The notes under the pieces are model-generated. The model saw only the letters and a list, made by a program, of their open reading frames with translations, was not told the origin of the DNA and did no database searches. From Symsagittifera roscoffensis (taxonomy: Eukaryota; Xenacoelomorpha; Acoela; Convolutidae), in assembly GCF_963678635.1 (NCBI RefSeq), contig NC_087065.1:30756252-30820251 (forward strand): DNA of 64,000 bases, in the 5' to 3' direction. Shown here one piece after another: positions 1 through 13,893 of the stretch. The position numbers and the translations under genes are program-made. Numbering within the stretch: position 1 is the first letter of the stretch; each line of letters opens with the position of its first letter.

Positions 1-539
1 AGTTTGTGCATGTCTCAGTTCTTTCCCTCAAACATAGTTTGTGAAAAAAATCGTTTTACTTGTAATTTATTTATTTTTTCCCAAAGAATGGGAGGAAAAC
101 ATAAGTCATGCAAAATTGTGCATTTCAGGACCTGAAACATAAGTTTATGCATGTGTAAGATCTTCCTCAAACCTAAATTGAGTAAAAATCTTTTAATTTA
201 AAAATCAAAGTGCGAAGAAATGTGGTTGGAGAAGACAGGAGACTTGCAAGTACGTCCGTTTCAGGGTCTGAAACTCACGTTTATGCTTATTTCAGATCTT
301 CTCCCTTCAATTTTTGAGAAAACTAAAATGTTTCGAGACTGATGTTAATTTTGCAAATTTTTTTTGGGGGAATAAATACATGCATGAACATGCGTTTTAG
401 TGCATTCAGCATAAGTTGATGAATGACACAGGTTTTTCTCCACCATATTTCCAGAAAAATAATTAATTTATTTCATAAAAAGATTTTGTGCAAAAATTTG
501 GTGAGAGAAGACATGAGACTTGCATATACGTGCGTTTGA

Positions 540-2370
540 GGGCCTGCAATGCTCGTTTATGCAGAACTCAGGTCATCTTCCGTCATATATTCAGAAAAAA
601 AATAATTAAAGAAAAATGATTTTTGTCGAAAAACGGTGGGGGAAAACCTGAGACAAGCATAAAGGTAAGTTTAAGTGCCTGAAATGCACGTTCATGCGTT
701 TCTCAGTTCTTCCCTCGCCTTAGTTTGTGAAGAAATCAATTAAAATTTAATTTTTAATGTCAAAACAGGGTAAGGAAAACCTTAGACTTGCAGGGCCTGA
801 AATGCACGTTTGTGCATGTCTCAAATATTCCCCCGTCACACAACCCGATAAACAATTTTTCATAGAGAGAATTTTTTTCAAAATGCGGTGGTGAAAACCT
901 GAGACATGCATAAATGTGCGTCATTGTTTAAGAAGAAATCAATTTATTATAAACTATTTTTGTGTCAAAATATGGTGGGGGAAGACTTGTGACATGCACG
1001 AAAGTTTTTTTCAGGGCCTGAAACGCACGTTTTTGCATGTCTCAATTCTTCATCAAGCATGTTTTGCGGAAAAAAAACTTTATTATTGAAATGAATGTTC
1101 GAGAAAAAATGGTGAAAAAAGACATGAGACATGCATATACGTCCGTTGCAGGGCCTGAAACGCAGTGTTCAAGCTTGTGTATAATCTTCTTCCGTCATAT
1201 CTTGGGAAAAGTTTAAAAAATGATACTACTTGTGTCGATTTCTGGTGGGGGAAGAGCTGAAACAAGCAAGAATGATCTTGTTAGGTCCTGAAATGCAAGT
1301 TTACGCATGTTTCAGTTCTTCCTCAAACTTAAATTGAGAAAAAATCTTTTATACAATGAATTATTTTTTTGTTGCCAAAGAATGGGAGGAAAACAAAATT
1401 CATGCATGATTGTGCATTTCAGGACCTGAAACACAAGTTTATGCATGTCTCAGTTCTTCCTCAAATATAGTTCGAGAAAAAAATCCTCATATTATAAACT
1501 AAAGCTCGAAGAAATATGGTTGGAGAAGACAGGAGACTTGCAAGTACGTCCGTTTCAGGGTCTGAAACTCACGTTCATGCATGTGTCAGATCTTCTCCCG
1601 TCAGATTTGAGAAAAAAAACCTGGGAGACTGATTTTAATTTTGTCAATTTTTTTTGGAGAAACACACACATGCATGAACACGCGTTTTAGAGCATGTAAC
1701 GCTAGTTGACGAATGACTCAGGTCTCTCCCCATCATATTTCCAGAAAAAAATCATTAGTTCATTTAAAGATTTTTGTGCAAAAATATGGTAGTACAAGAC
1801 ATGAGACTTGCATATAAGTTCGTTTGAGGGCTTAAAATGCTCGTTCATGCATGTCTCAGGTCTTCCCATACCATAATTTGCAAAAAATCAATTAATTCAT
1901 AAATTGTTTTTTTTTTGTCAAATCATGGTGGGGAAGGCCTGAAAAATGCATAAAAGTTTTTTTCAGGGCCTCAAACGCACGTTTATGCATAACTCAGATC
2001 TTCTCCCGTCGAATTTTCAGCGAAAATTAATTAAAGAAAAATGAGTTTTTGTCAAAATACAGTGGGGGAAACCCTGAGACAAGCGTAAACGTAAATTGAA
2101 ATACCTGCAATGCACGTTTATGTATGTCTCAGATCTTCGCCCGTCATACATTCCGAAAAACAACTAGTTTATGGAAAGATTTTTTTGTCAAAATGCGGTG
2201 GCGAAAACCTGAGACATGCATAAACGTGCTTTTCAGGGCCTGAAACATAAGTTTATGCATGATCAGTTCTTCCTGAAATATAGTTTGAGAAAGAAATCTT
2301 TATCTTATAAGTTAAAGTTTGAAGAAATATGGTTGGAGAAGACAGGAGACTTGCAAGTACGTCCGTTTCA
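540..2370. repeat. 1831-bp tandem duplication, copy 1
   Basis: This block matches 2371-4201 base for base apart from about two substitutions that I noticed (C/T near 1506 versus 3337, T/A near 1925 versus 3756). The 5' join lies at the conserved GGGCCTG core of the monomer, consistent with unequal exchange between two monomers. Identity is far above that between ordinary monomers, so the event is recent. Confidence 0.88.
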
Positions 2371-4201
2371 GGGCCTGCAATGCTCGTTTATGCAGAACTC
2401 AGGTCATCTTCCGTCATATATTCAGAAAAAAAATAATTAAAGAAAAATGATTTTTGTCGAAAAACGGTGGGGGAAAACCTGAGACAAGCATAAAGGTAAG
2501 TTTAAGTGCCTGAAATGCACGTTCATGCGTTTCTCAGTTCTTCCCTCGCCTTAGTTTGTGAAGAAATCAATTAAAATTTAATTTTTAATGTCAAAACAGG
2601 GTAAGGAAAACCTTAGACTTGCAGGGCCTGAAATGCACGTTTGTGCATGTCTCAAATATTCCCCCGTCACACAACCCGATAAACAATTTTTCATAGAGAG
2701 AATTTTTTTCAAAATGCGGTGGTGAAAACCTGAGACATGCATAAATGTGCGTCATTGTTTAAGAAGAAATCAATTTATTATAAACTATTTTTGTGTCAAA
2801 ATATGGTGGGGGAAGACTTGTGACATGCACGAAAGTTTTTTTCAGGGCCTGAAACGCACGTTTTTGCATGTCTCAATTCTTCATCAAGCATGTTTTGCGG
2901 AAAAAAAACTTTATTATTGAAATGAATGTTCGAGAAAAAATGGTGAAAAAAGACATGAGACATGCATATACGTCCGTTGCAGGGCCTGAAACGCAGTGTT
3001 CAAGCTTGTGTATAATCTTCTTCCGTCATATCTTGGGAAAAGTTTAAAAAATGATACTACTTGTGTCGATTTCTGGTGGGGGAAGAGCTGAAACAAGCAA
3101 GAATGATCTTGTTAGGTCCTGAAATGCAAGTTTACGCATGTTTCAGTTCTTCCTCAAACTTAAATTGAGAAAAAATCTTTTATACAATGAATTATTTTTT
3201 TGTTGCCAAAGAATGGGAGGAAAACAAAATTCATGCATGATTGTGCATTTCAGGACCTGAAACACAAGTTTATGCATGTCTCAGTTCTTCCTCAAATATA
3301 GTTCGAGAAAAAAATCCTCATATTATAAACTAAAGCTTGAAGAAATATGGTTGGAGAAGACAGGAGACTTGCAAGTACGTCCGTTTCAGGGTCTGAAACT
3401 CACGTTCATGCATGTGTCAGATCTTCTCCCGTCAGATTTGAGAAAAAAAACCTGGGAGACTGATTTTAATTTTGTCAATTTTTTTTGGAGAAACACACAC
3501 ATGCATGAACACGCGTTTTAGAGCATGTAACGCTAGTTGACGAATGACTCAGGTCTCTCCCCATCATATTTCCAGAAAAAAATCATTAGTTCATTTAAAG
3601 ATTTTTGTGCAAAAATATGGTAGTACAAGACATGAGACTTGCATATAAGTTCGTTTGAGGGCTTAAAATGCTCGTTCATGCATGTCTCAGGTCTTCCCAT
3701 ACCATAATTTGCAAAAAATCAATTAATTCATAAATTGTTTTTTTTTTGTCAAAACATGGTGGGGAAGGCCTGAAAAATGCATAAAAGTTTTTTTCAGGGC
3801 CTCAAACGCACGTTTATGCATAACTCAGATCTTCTCCCGTCGAATTTTCAGCGAAAATTAATTAAAGAAAAATGAGTTTTTGTCAAAATACAGTGGGGGA
3901 AACCCTGAGACAAGCGTAAACGTAAATTGAAATACCTGCAATGCACGTTTATGTATGTCTCAGATCTTCGCCCGTCATACATTCCGAAAAACAACTAGTT
4001 TATGGAAAGATTTTTTTGTCAAAATGCGGTGGCGAAAACCTGAGACATGCATAAACGTGCTTTTCAGGGCCTGAAACATAAGTTTATGCATGATCAGTTC
4101 TTCCTGAAATATAGTTTGAGAAAGAAATCTTTATCTTATAAGTTAAAGTTTGAAGAAATATGGTTGGAGAAGACAGGAGACTTGCAAGTACGTCCGTTTC
4201 A
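2371..4201. repeat. 1831-bp tandem duplication, copy 2
   Basis: Second copy of 540-2370. It ends at CCGTTTCAGGG, after which the sequence continues with TCTGAAACTC rather than the CCTGCAATGC that starts each copy. Nearly every base matches copy 1. The few differences argue against a pure assembly duplicate but do not exclude collapse or expansion of the array. Confidence 0.88.
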
Positions 4202-6221
4202 GGGTCTGAAACTCACGTTAATGCATGAGTCAGATCTTCTCACGTCAGTTTTTGAGAAAAAAAATTATGAGACTGATTTTATTTTTGTCAAAATATTTTT
4301 GGGAAACACACACATGCATGAACATGCGTTTTAGAGCATGTAACGCTAGTTGATGAATGACTCAGGTCTCTCGCCTCCATATTACCAGAAAAAAATTATT
4401 AGTTCATAAAAGATTTTTGTGCAAAAATATGGTAGGACAAGACATGAGACATGCATATGCCTGCGTTTGAGGGCCTAAAAAGCTCGTTCATGCATGTCTC
4501 AGGTCTTCCCACACCATAATTTGCGAAAAAATCAATTAATTCATAACTTGTTTTTTTTTGTCAAAACATGGTAGGGAAGACCTGAGAAATGCATAAACGT
4601 TTCTTTCAGGCTATCAAACGCACGTTTATGCATAACTCAGACTTCTTCCGTCGAATAATCAGAAAAAAAAATAAAGAAAATGAGTTTTTGTCAAAATACA
4701 GTGGAGGAAAACCTGAGACAAGCATAAACGTAACTTTAAATGCCTGCCATGCACGTTTATGCATGCCTCAGATCTTCCCCCTTCATACATTCCGAAAAAC
4801 AATTAGTTATGGAAAGATGTTTTGTCAAAATGCGGAGGTGAAAACCTGAGACATGCATGAAAGTGCTTTTCAGGGCCTGAAACGCACGTTTATGAATGCC
4901 TAAGTTCTTCCTCAAGCATATTTCGAGAAAAAAAATCATTTAGTTTATGAAAAAATTTTTGACAAGAAACGGTGGGAGAAGACATGAGACATGCATATAC
5001 ATCCGTTGCAGGGCCTGTAACGCATTGTTCATGCTTGTGTATGATCTTCCCTCGTCATATTTTGGGAAAAATTAAATCAGTTTAAAAACTGATATTGTTT
5101 TTGTCGAATTATGGTAGTGGAAGAGCTGAATTATGCAAGAACGTGCTTCTTAGGTCCTAAAACGCAAGTTTACGCATGTCTCAGTTCTTCCTCAGACATA
5201 ATTAGAGGGAAAAAAATATTAATATATAAAAATTTTTTTGCTAAAATGTGGCAGAAAAAAGATGAGACATACATGAATATGCATCTCAGGACCTGAAACA
5301 CAATTTCATGCTTGTCTCAATTTTTTCTCTCAAACATATTTTGAGAAAAAAAATGACTTAAATTTTAATTTATTATTTTTTGCCGAAGAGGGAGGAAAAA
5401 CATAAGTCATGCATGATTGTGCATTTCAGGACCTGAAACATTAGTTTATGCATGTCACAGTTCCTCCTCAAATTTAGTTGGCGAAAAAATTCTTCAATTT
5501 AAAAATTGAAGTTTGAAGAAATATGGTTGGAGAAGACAGGAGACTTGCAAGTACGTCCGTTTCAGGGTCTGAAACTAACGTTATGGCATGTGTCAGATCT
5601 TCTCACGTCAGTTTTTGTGAAAAAAAATTATGAGACTGATTTTAATTTTGTCAAAATATTTTTGGGAAACACATACATGCATGAACATGCGTTTTAGAGC
5701 ATGTAACGCTAGTTGATGAATGACTCAGGTCTCTCGCCTCCATATTACCAGAAAAAAATCACTAGTTCATAAAAGTTTTTTTTGCAAAACCATGGCAGTA
5801 CAAGACATGAGACGTGCATATGCCTGCGTTTGAGGTCCTAAAAAGCTCGTTCATGCATGTCTCAGGTCTTCCCACACCATAATTTGCGAAATATCAATTA
5901 ATTCATAAATTGTTTTTTTTTGTCAAAACATGGTAGGGAAGACCTGAGAAATGCATAAACGATTCTTTCAGAGTATCAAACGCACGTTTATGCATAACTC
6001 AGACTTCTTCCGTCGCATATTCAGAAAAAATAAATAAAGAAAAAAAAGTTTTTGTCAAAATACAGTGGAGGAAAACCTGAGACAAGCATAAACTTAACTT
6101 TAAATGCCTGCCATGCACGTTTATGCATGTCTCAGATCTTCCCCGGTCATACATTCCGAAAAACAATTAGTTTATGGAAAGATTTTTTTGTCAAAATGCG
6201 GAGGTGAAAACCTGAGACATG

Positions 6222-6260
6222 CATAAACGTGCTTTTCAGGGCCTGAAAAGCACGTTTATG
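6222..6260. repeat. Perfect 18-bp palindrome in satellite A
   Basis: The left arm CATAAACGTGCTTTTCAG (6222-6239) and right arm CTGAAAAGCACGTTTATG (6243-6260) are exact reverse complements around a 3-base centre, GGC. This is the clearest example of the dyad core that recurs in nearly every monomer. Confidence 0.93.
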
Positions 6261-9200
6261 AATGCCTCAGTTCTTCCTCAAGCATATTTCGAGAAAAAAA
6301 TCATTTAGTTTTTGAAAAAATTTTTGACAAGAAACGGTGGGAGAAGACATGAGACATGCATATACATCCGTTGCAGGGCCTGTAACACAGTGTTTATGCT
6401 TGTGTATGATCTTCCCCCGTCATATTTTGGGAAAAATTAAATCAGTTTAAAAACTGATATTGTTTTTTTTTCGAATTATGGTAGTGGAAGAGCTGAATTT
6501 AAAAGAACGTGCTTCTTAGGTCCTAAAACGCAAGTTTACGCATGTCACAGTTCTTCCTCAAACATAATTTGAGGAGAAAAAAACATAAAATTATGTAAAA
6601 AATTTATGCTAAAATTTGCCAGAAAAAAAGATGAGACACACATAAATGTGCATCTCAGGACCTGAAACACAAATTTATGCTTGTCCAATTTTTTTTTCTC
6701 AAAAAGAATTTGTGAAAAAAATCATTTAAATTGTTATTTTGTTTTTTTTTGCCAAAGAAAGGGAGGAAATACATAAGTCATGCATGATTGTGCATTTCAG
6801 GACCTGAAACATAAATTTATGCATGTCTCAGTTCCTCCTCAAATATAGTTCGAGAAAAAAAACACATGAGACATGCATATACATCCGTTGCAAGGCCTGT
6901 AACGCAGTGTTCATGCTTGTGTATGATCTTCCCCGTCAAATTTTGGGGAAAATAAAATAAGTTTAAAAACTGCTATTTTTTTTGTCGAATTATGGTAGTG
7001 GAAGAGCTGAATTATGCAAGAAGGTGCTTCGTAGGTCCTAAAACGCAAGTTTATGCATGTCTCAGTTCTTCCTCAGACATAAATTGAGGAGAAAAAATGT
7101 TTATATATAAATTTTTTTAAACTAAAATATGGCAGAAAAAAATGAAACATACATGAATGTGCATCTCAGGACCTGAAACACAAGTTCATGCATGTCTCAA
7201 TTTTTTCTCTCAAACATATTTTGAGACAAAAAAGATTTAAATTTTAATTTATTTTTTTTACCGAAGAATGGGAGGAAAAACATAAGTCATGCATGATTGT
7301 GCATTTCAGGACCTGAAACATTAGTTTATGCATGTCACAGTTCCTCCTCAAAAATAGTTCGCGAAAAAATTCTTCAATTTAAAAATTAAAGTTTGAAGAA
7401 ATATGGTTGGAGAAGACAGGAGACTTGCAAGTACGTCCGTTTCAGGGTCTGAAACTCACGTTCATGCATGTGTCAGATCTTCTCCCGTCAGTTTTTGAGA
7501 AAAATAATTGGGAGACTTATTTTAATTTTTTCAAAATTTTTTGGGGAAACACACACATGCATGAACATGCGTTTTAGAGCATGTAACGCTAGTTGATGAA
7601 TGACTCAAGTCTCTCCCCACCATATTTCTAGATAAAAAATCGTTTGTTCATAAAAAAATTTTGTGCAAAAATATGGTAGGACAAGACATGAGACATGCAT
7701 ATACGTTCGTTTGAGGGCCTAAAATGCTCGTTCATGCATGTCTCAGGTCTTCCCACACCATAATTTGCGAAAAAATCAACTAAATCATAATTTGTTTTTG
7801 TTGTCAAAGCATGGTGGGGAGTACCTGAGAAATGCATAAACGTTTCTTTCAGGGCCTCAAACGCACGGTTATGCATAACTCAGGTCTTCTCCCGTCAAAA
7901 ATTCAGAAAAATTTAATTAAAGAAAAATTAGTTTTTGTCAAAATACAGTGGGGGAAAAACCTGAGACAAGCATAAACGTAATTTTAAACGCCTGCAATGC
8001 ACGGTTTTTCATGTCTCAGATCTTCCTCCGTCATACAACATTCCAAAAAACAATTAAATTATATAAAGATTTTTTGTCAAAATGCGGTAGCGAAAACCTG
8101 AGATATGCATAAACGTGCTTTTCAGGGCCTGAAACGCATGTTTATGCATGCCTCAGTTCTTCCTCAAGCATATTTCGTAAACAAAATCATTTAGTTTATA
8201 AAAATTTTTTTGCAAGAAACGGTGGGAGAAGACATGAGACATACATATACATCCGTTGCAGGGCCAGTAACGCAGTGTTCATGCTTGTGTATGATCTTCC
8301 CCCGTCATAATTTGGAAGAAATTAAATAAGTTTAAAAACTGATATTGTTTTTGTCGAATTATGGTAGTGGAAGAGCTGAATTATGCAAGAATGTGCTTTT
8401 TAGGTCCTAAAACGCAAGCTCACGCATGTCTCAGTTCTTCCTCAAACATATTTTGATGAAAAAAAAACATTTGAATATTAAAAAAAATGCCAAAATATGG
8501 CAGAAAAAGATGAGACATTCATGAATGGGCATCTCAGGACCTGAAACACAAATTTATGCATGTTTCAAGTCTTTCTCTCAATTCTACTTTGTGAAAAAAT
8601 TGATTAGTTTATAATTAAAGGTTTGGAAAAATAGGGTTGGAGAATACAGGATAATTAGTCCTTTTCCAGGTCAAGTACGTCCTTTTCCAGTTCTGAAACT
8701 CAGACTTATGCAACTGTCAGATCTTCTGTCAATTTTTGAGAAAAAAAATTAAGAGACTGATTTCAGTTTTGCCGGATTATGTTGAGGAAAGATACACATT
8801 CTTGAACATGCAATTTAAAGCTTGTAACGCTAGTTGATGAATGACTCAGGTCTTTCCCACCATTTTTCCAGAAGAAAAAATCATTCAGTTCACAAAAAGA
8901 TTTTTATGCCAAAATATGGTAGGAGAAGACATGAGACATGCTTATATGTGCGTTTGAGGGCCTGGAATGCTCGTTTATGCAAGTCTCAGCTCTTCCCTCA
9001 TCATAAAACCATAAATTTAGAGGAAATTGATTAATTCATAAACTGTTTTTTTTTCGTCGAAACATGGTGGGCGAAGAACTGAAAAATAATAAAACGTGTC
9101 TTTTAGGGCTAAAACGCACGTTTATGCATAATTCAAATCTTCCTCCGTCTTATATTTGAAAAAAAAAGTTCATAAATTGAAATTTTTGTCAAAAACGGCG

Positions 9201-11265
9201 GGGAAAAACTTAGACAAACAAAAACGTAAGTTATAGTGCCTGAAATGCACTTTTATGCATGTCTCAGATCTTCACTTACCACAGTTTGAGAAAAAAATCA
9301 AATATATTGTAAATTTTTGTGCCAAAATATGGCAGGGAAAACATGAGACATGCTTAAACATGCTTTTCAGAACCCGAAACCCAAGTTTTTGCTTGTCTCA
9401 GTTCTTCCTCAAGCATTTTTCAACAGAAAAAAATATTTAGTATATAAAAATAAAGTTTGAAAAATTATGGTTGGAGAAAACAGGATAATTGCAAGTACGT
9501 CCGTTTTGTGGTCTGAAACTCAGGTTCATACAACTGACAGATCTTTTTATCAAATTTTGAAAAAAAAATTGAGAGACTGATTTCGGTTTTGTCGAATTAT
9601 GTTGAAGAAATATACACATTCTTGAACATGCAATTTAGTGCTTGTAACGCAAGTTGATGATTGACTCAGGTCTTTCCCGCGATTTTTCCAGAAGAAAAAA
9701 TCATTCAGTTCACAAAAAGATTTTTTATGCCAAAATATGGTAGGAGAAGACATGAGACATGCTTATATGTGCGTTTGAGTGCCTGAAATGCTCGTTTATG
9801 CAAGTCTCAGGTCTTCCCTCACAATAATTTGAGAGGAAATCAATTAATTCTTAGAATGTTTTTTTTTTCGTCGAATTATGGTGGGCGAAGAACTGAAAAA
9901 TGAAAAAACGAGTCTTTCAGGGCCTGAAATGCACGTCTAGCCTTAACTCAGATCGCCCCTCGTCTTATATTCAGAAAAAAACTTCATGAGTTGAAATTTT
10001 TGTCAAAAACGGTGGGGAAAAAACTGAGACAAACATAAACGTAAGTTTAAGTGCCTGAAATGCACGTTTATGCATGTCTCAGACGTTTAATTAACATAAT
10101 TTGAGAAAAAAAATCATATTAATTATACACTTTTGTGCCAAATCTGGCAGAGAAAACCTGAGACTTGCATAAACATGCATTTCAGAACCCGAAACTTAAC
10201 TTTCTGCTTTTCTCCGTTCTTCAAGCATTGTTCAAGAAAAAAAGATCATTTGGTATATAAAGATAAAGTTTGAAGAAATATGGTGAGGGAAGACAGGATA
10301 ATTGCAATTTCGGCCTTTTCAGGGTCTTAAACTAACGTTGATGCATGTGACCGATCTTCTCCCGTCACTTTTTGAGAAAAAAAAGTTTGAAGACTGATTT
10401 AAAATTTGTCGATATATTTTGAGGAAAAACACACAGGCATGAGCATGCGTTTTAAAGCATGTAACGCAAGATGATGAATAACTCAGGTTTTTACTCACCA
10501 TTTTTCTAGAAAAAACATCATTCAGTTCAAAAAAAGATTTTTTGTGCCAAAATATGGTGGGAGAAGACATGAGACGTGCATAAACGCGCTTTTCACGGCC
10601 TGAAACGCACGTTTATGCATAACTCTTCCCCCATCTCATTTTCAGAAAAAGAGTAATTAAAGGAAATGGACTTTTTTTGTCGAAATACGGTGGGGGAAAA
10701 TCTGAGACAAGCATAAACGTCAATTTAAAAGCCTGAAATGAACATATATGCATGTCTCAGTTCTTCTCTCACCGTAATTTGAGAAGAATCTAATTTTTTT
10801 GTCAAAATATGGTGGGGAAGACTTGAGACATGCATTATTTTGTCTTTCAGTGCCGTTTATGCAGGTCTGAGATCTTACCTTTCGAAAAACACTTAGTTTA
10901 TCGAAAGATTTTTAGTCAGAAAATTCCCCCGTCAAGAAATATCAGATCTTCCCCAACAAATTTTTGGAAAAAAAAGTTTACAGATTTAATTTTTTTGAAA
11001 TATGGTGGGGAAAAAGCTCAAACTTCCATGATTCTGCGTTTTGGTCTTAAACAGCTCTTAGTCTATCATTTTTCCCCAACAATTCATTTAGTCCAAAAAA
11101 AAAAGATTTCTTATCGTCGAAATAGGTTCGGAGAAGACATGAGACATGCATTTACGTTCGTTTTGGGCCTGGAGTGCATGTTTATGCATGTCCCAGATCT
11201 TGCCTCACCATATTTTGAGAAAAAAAATGATTTGAATGTAATTTTTTTGCCGATATTTTCTTCCT

Positions 11266-13050
11266 TATCAATTTTTCTGAATATATGACGGGAAAAGATC
11301 TGAATAACGGGAACAGATCTGAGCTCTTCCCCGCCAGAATTCGGCAAAAAAAATCAGTTTCTAAACTTACGTAATTTTTCCCAAAAACGCTGGGGGAAGA
11401 CCTTACAAAATCAGTTACTTTATAAATTTTTTTTGCCAAAATATGGGTGGGAAAACCTAGGAAATCATAACTTTGTCTTTCAGGGCCTGAAACGCACGTT
11501 CATACAGGTCTCAGATCTTCCCCATCATACATTCCAAAAAACCAATTAATTTATAGAAAACTTTCTTGTCAAAATGCGGCAAGGAAAAGCTAAGAAATGC
11601 ATAAACGTACGTTCAACGGGCTGAAATAGTCGATTATGTATGTCTCAGGTCTTCCCTCACTTAAAAAAAAAATTATTTATAAAATATTTTTGTTTGTCAA
11701 AAATTGGTGAGAGAAGACCCTTGACATGCATGAACTTGCTTTTCAGGGACTGAAACGAACGTTTATGCATGTCTGTGTTCTTCCTCAGTCATAGTTCGAG
11801 AAAAAATCCTTTTGTTGATAAAAACATTTTTTTGACAAAAAATGGTGGAAGAAGACATGAGACATGCATTTACGTCCGTGTTTATGATTGTGTAAGATTT
11901 TCCCCCGGCATTTTTTGGGAAAAATTACGTAAATTTAGAAAATGATTTTAATTTTGCCGAACTCTGCCGGGGGAAGAGCTGAAAGATGCAAGAACGTGTT
12001 TCTTAGGTCCTGAAACGCAAACTTGCTTATATTTCAGGTCTTCCCCGCCATATATTCAGAAAAACTGACAAAGCTGACAAAGCTCTTTGTTGATAATTTT
12101 TCCCGAAAAACGTATTCAGTCCAGAAAAAGATTTTTTTTTGTCAAAATATGTTGGGTGAAGACATAAGACATGCATATACGAGCGTTTCAGGACCTTGAA
12201 TGCATGTTTATGCATGTCTCAGATCTTCCCTCACCATAGTTAAAGAAAAAATTATTTAAAAATTCTTTTTTTTTGTCAAAATATGGTGAGGCAAGACCTG
12301 TGACCTGCATTAACTTGCATTCAAGGTCCTGAAAAGCTCGTATATGTATGTCTTATTTCTTCTCCCGACATATTTCGTTAAAAAAAATTCTTTTTTGGAC
12401 TGAATGCTTTTTTCGGGAAAAATGATGGACAAAGACTGTTTCAGGCCCAAAAACGCACCATCAAACAAGTTTCAGCTCTTTCCCCACCATATTTCATTTA
12501 ACATAAAATAAATCTGTAATTTTTTCTTTAATTTGACAGGGGAAGGTCTGTCAGTTTTTCTGAATATATGACGGGGGGAGAACTGAAACTTGCGCTAATT
12601 TGCGTTTCAGGACCTAAGAGACACGTTCTTGCATATTTCCCCGCCAGAATTCGGCAAAAAAAGTTCTGACGGGGGAAGTTCTGACACATGCAAAAACGTG
12701 CATTTCAGACCCTGCTACGGATGTATATGCAGAACTCATGTCTTCTCCGACCATTGTTTGTCGAGAAAGCTTTCACAACCTTATCAATTTTTTGAATATA
12801 TGACGGGAAAAGATCTGAATGACGGGAAAAGATCTGAGCTCTTCCTTATCAATTTTTCTGAATATATGACGGGAAAAGATCTGAATGACGGGAAAAGATC
12901 TGAGCTCTTCCCCGCCAGAATTCGGCAAAAAAAATCAGTTTCTAAATTTACGTAATTTTTCCCAAAAAACTCTGGGGGAAGATCTTACAAAATCAGTTAC
13001 TTTATAATTTTTTTTTTGCCAAAATATGGGTGGGAAAACCTGAGAAATGC
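11266..13050. repeat. Satellite A sub-block with a 65-bp local tandem
   Basis: A block starting TATCAATTTTTCTGAA, carrying ATGACGGGAAAAGATCTG and CCCCGCCAGAATTCGG, occurs near 11266-11440 and again near 12846-13020. Just before the second copy a 65-bp unit is tandemly doubled (12781-12845 and 12846-12910). Divergent monomers lie between the two blocks. Confidence 0.75.
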
Positions 13051-13317
13051 ATAATTTTGTCTTTCAGGGCTTGAAACGCACGTTCATGCATGTCTCAGAT
13101 CTTCCCTCATCATATATTTTGAAAAACAATTAGTTTATACATAAGTTTTTCGACAAAATGCCGGAGGGAAACATGAGGAAAGCATAAGAGTGCATTCAAG
13201 GGCCTGAAACAAACGTTTATTTATGTCTCAGGTTTCCCTCAGCATAGTTTAAGAAAAAAAAACTAATTATTTAACAATTATTTTTGTTTGTCAAAGTATG
13301 GCGAGGGAAGACCTATG

Positions 13318-13366
13318 ACATGCATAAACGTGCATTTCATGGCCTGAAACGCACGTTTATGCATGT
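13318..13366. repeat. 16-bp perfect inverted repeat in satellite A
   Basis: ACATGCATAAACGTGC at 13318-13333 and its exact complement GCACGTTTATGCATGT at 13351-13366 are separated by 17 bases. This is the longer-loop version of the same monomer core, near the right end of the array. Confidence 0.93.
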
Positions 13367-13893
13367 CTCAGTTCTTCCTCAGTTCTATTTCGAGAAAAAA
13401 AATCCTTTAGTTTATAAAAATAATTGTTTGATAAAAAATGGTGGAAGAAGACATGAGACTTGCAGATACGTCCGTTGCAGGGCCTGAAAGGCAGTGTTTC
13501 AGCTCTTTTCCCACCATAAATCGACATATTTTGGGAAACATTTTGTAGTTTTGAAAAATGATAATATAATGGTCGATTTATGGTAGGAAAAGAGCTGAAA
13601 CATGCAAGAACGTGTTTCATAGGTCCTGGAACGCAAGTTTGCACATTTTTCAGATCTTTTCCCGTCATATATTCAGAAAAATTGATAATGTTGTGAAAGA
13701 TTTCTCGACAAACAATGGTCGGAGAAGACATGAGATCTGCTTATACATCCGTAGCAGGGTCTGAAATGCGCGTTTTTGCATGTGTCAGAACTTCCCCCGT
13801 CAAACTTCGAGGAAAATTATATGAAATGTAAATTTATTTTAGTTTTGTATAATTATGGTGGGGAAGAACTGAAACAGACAATAGACTTTTTTT

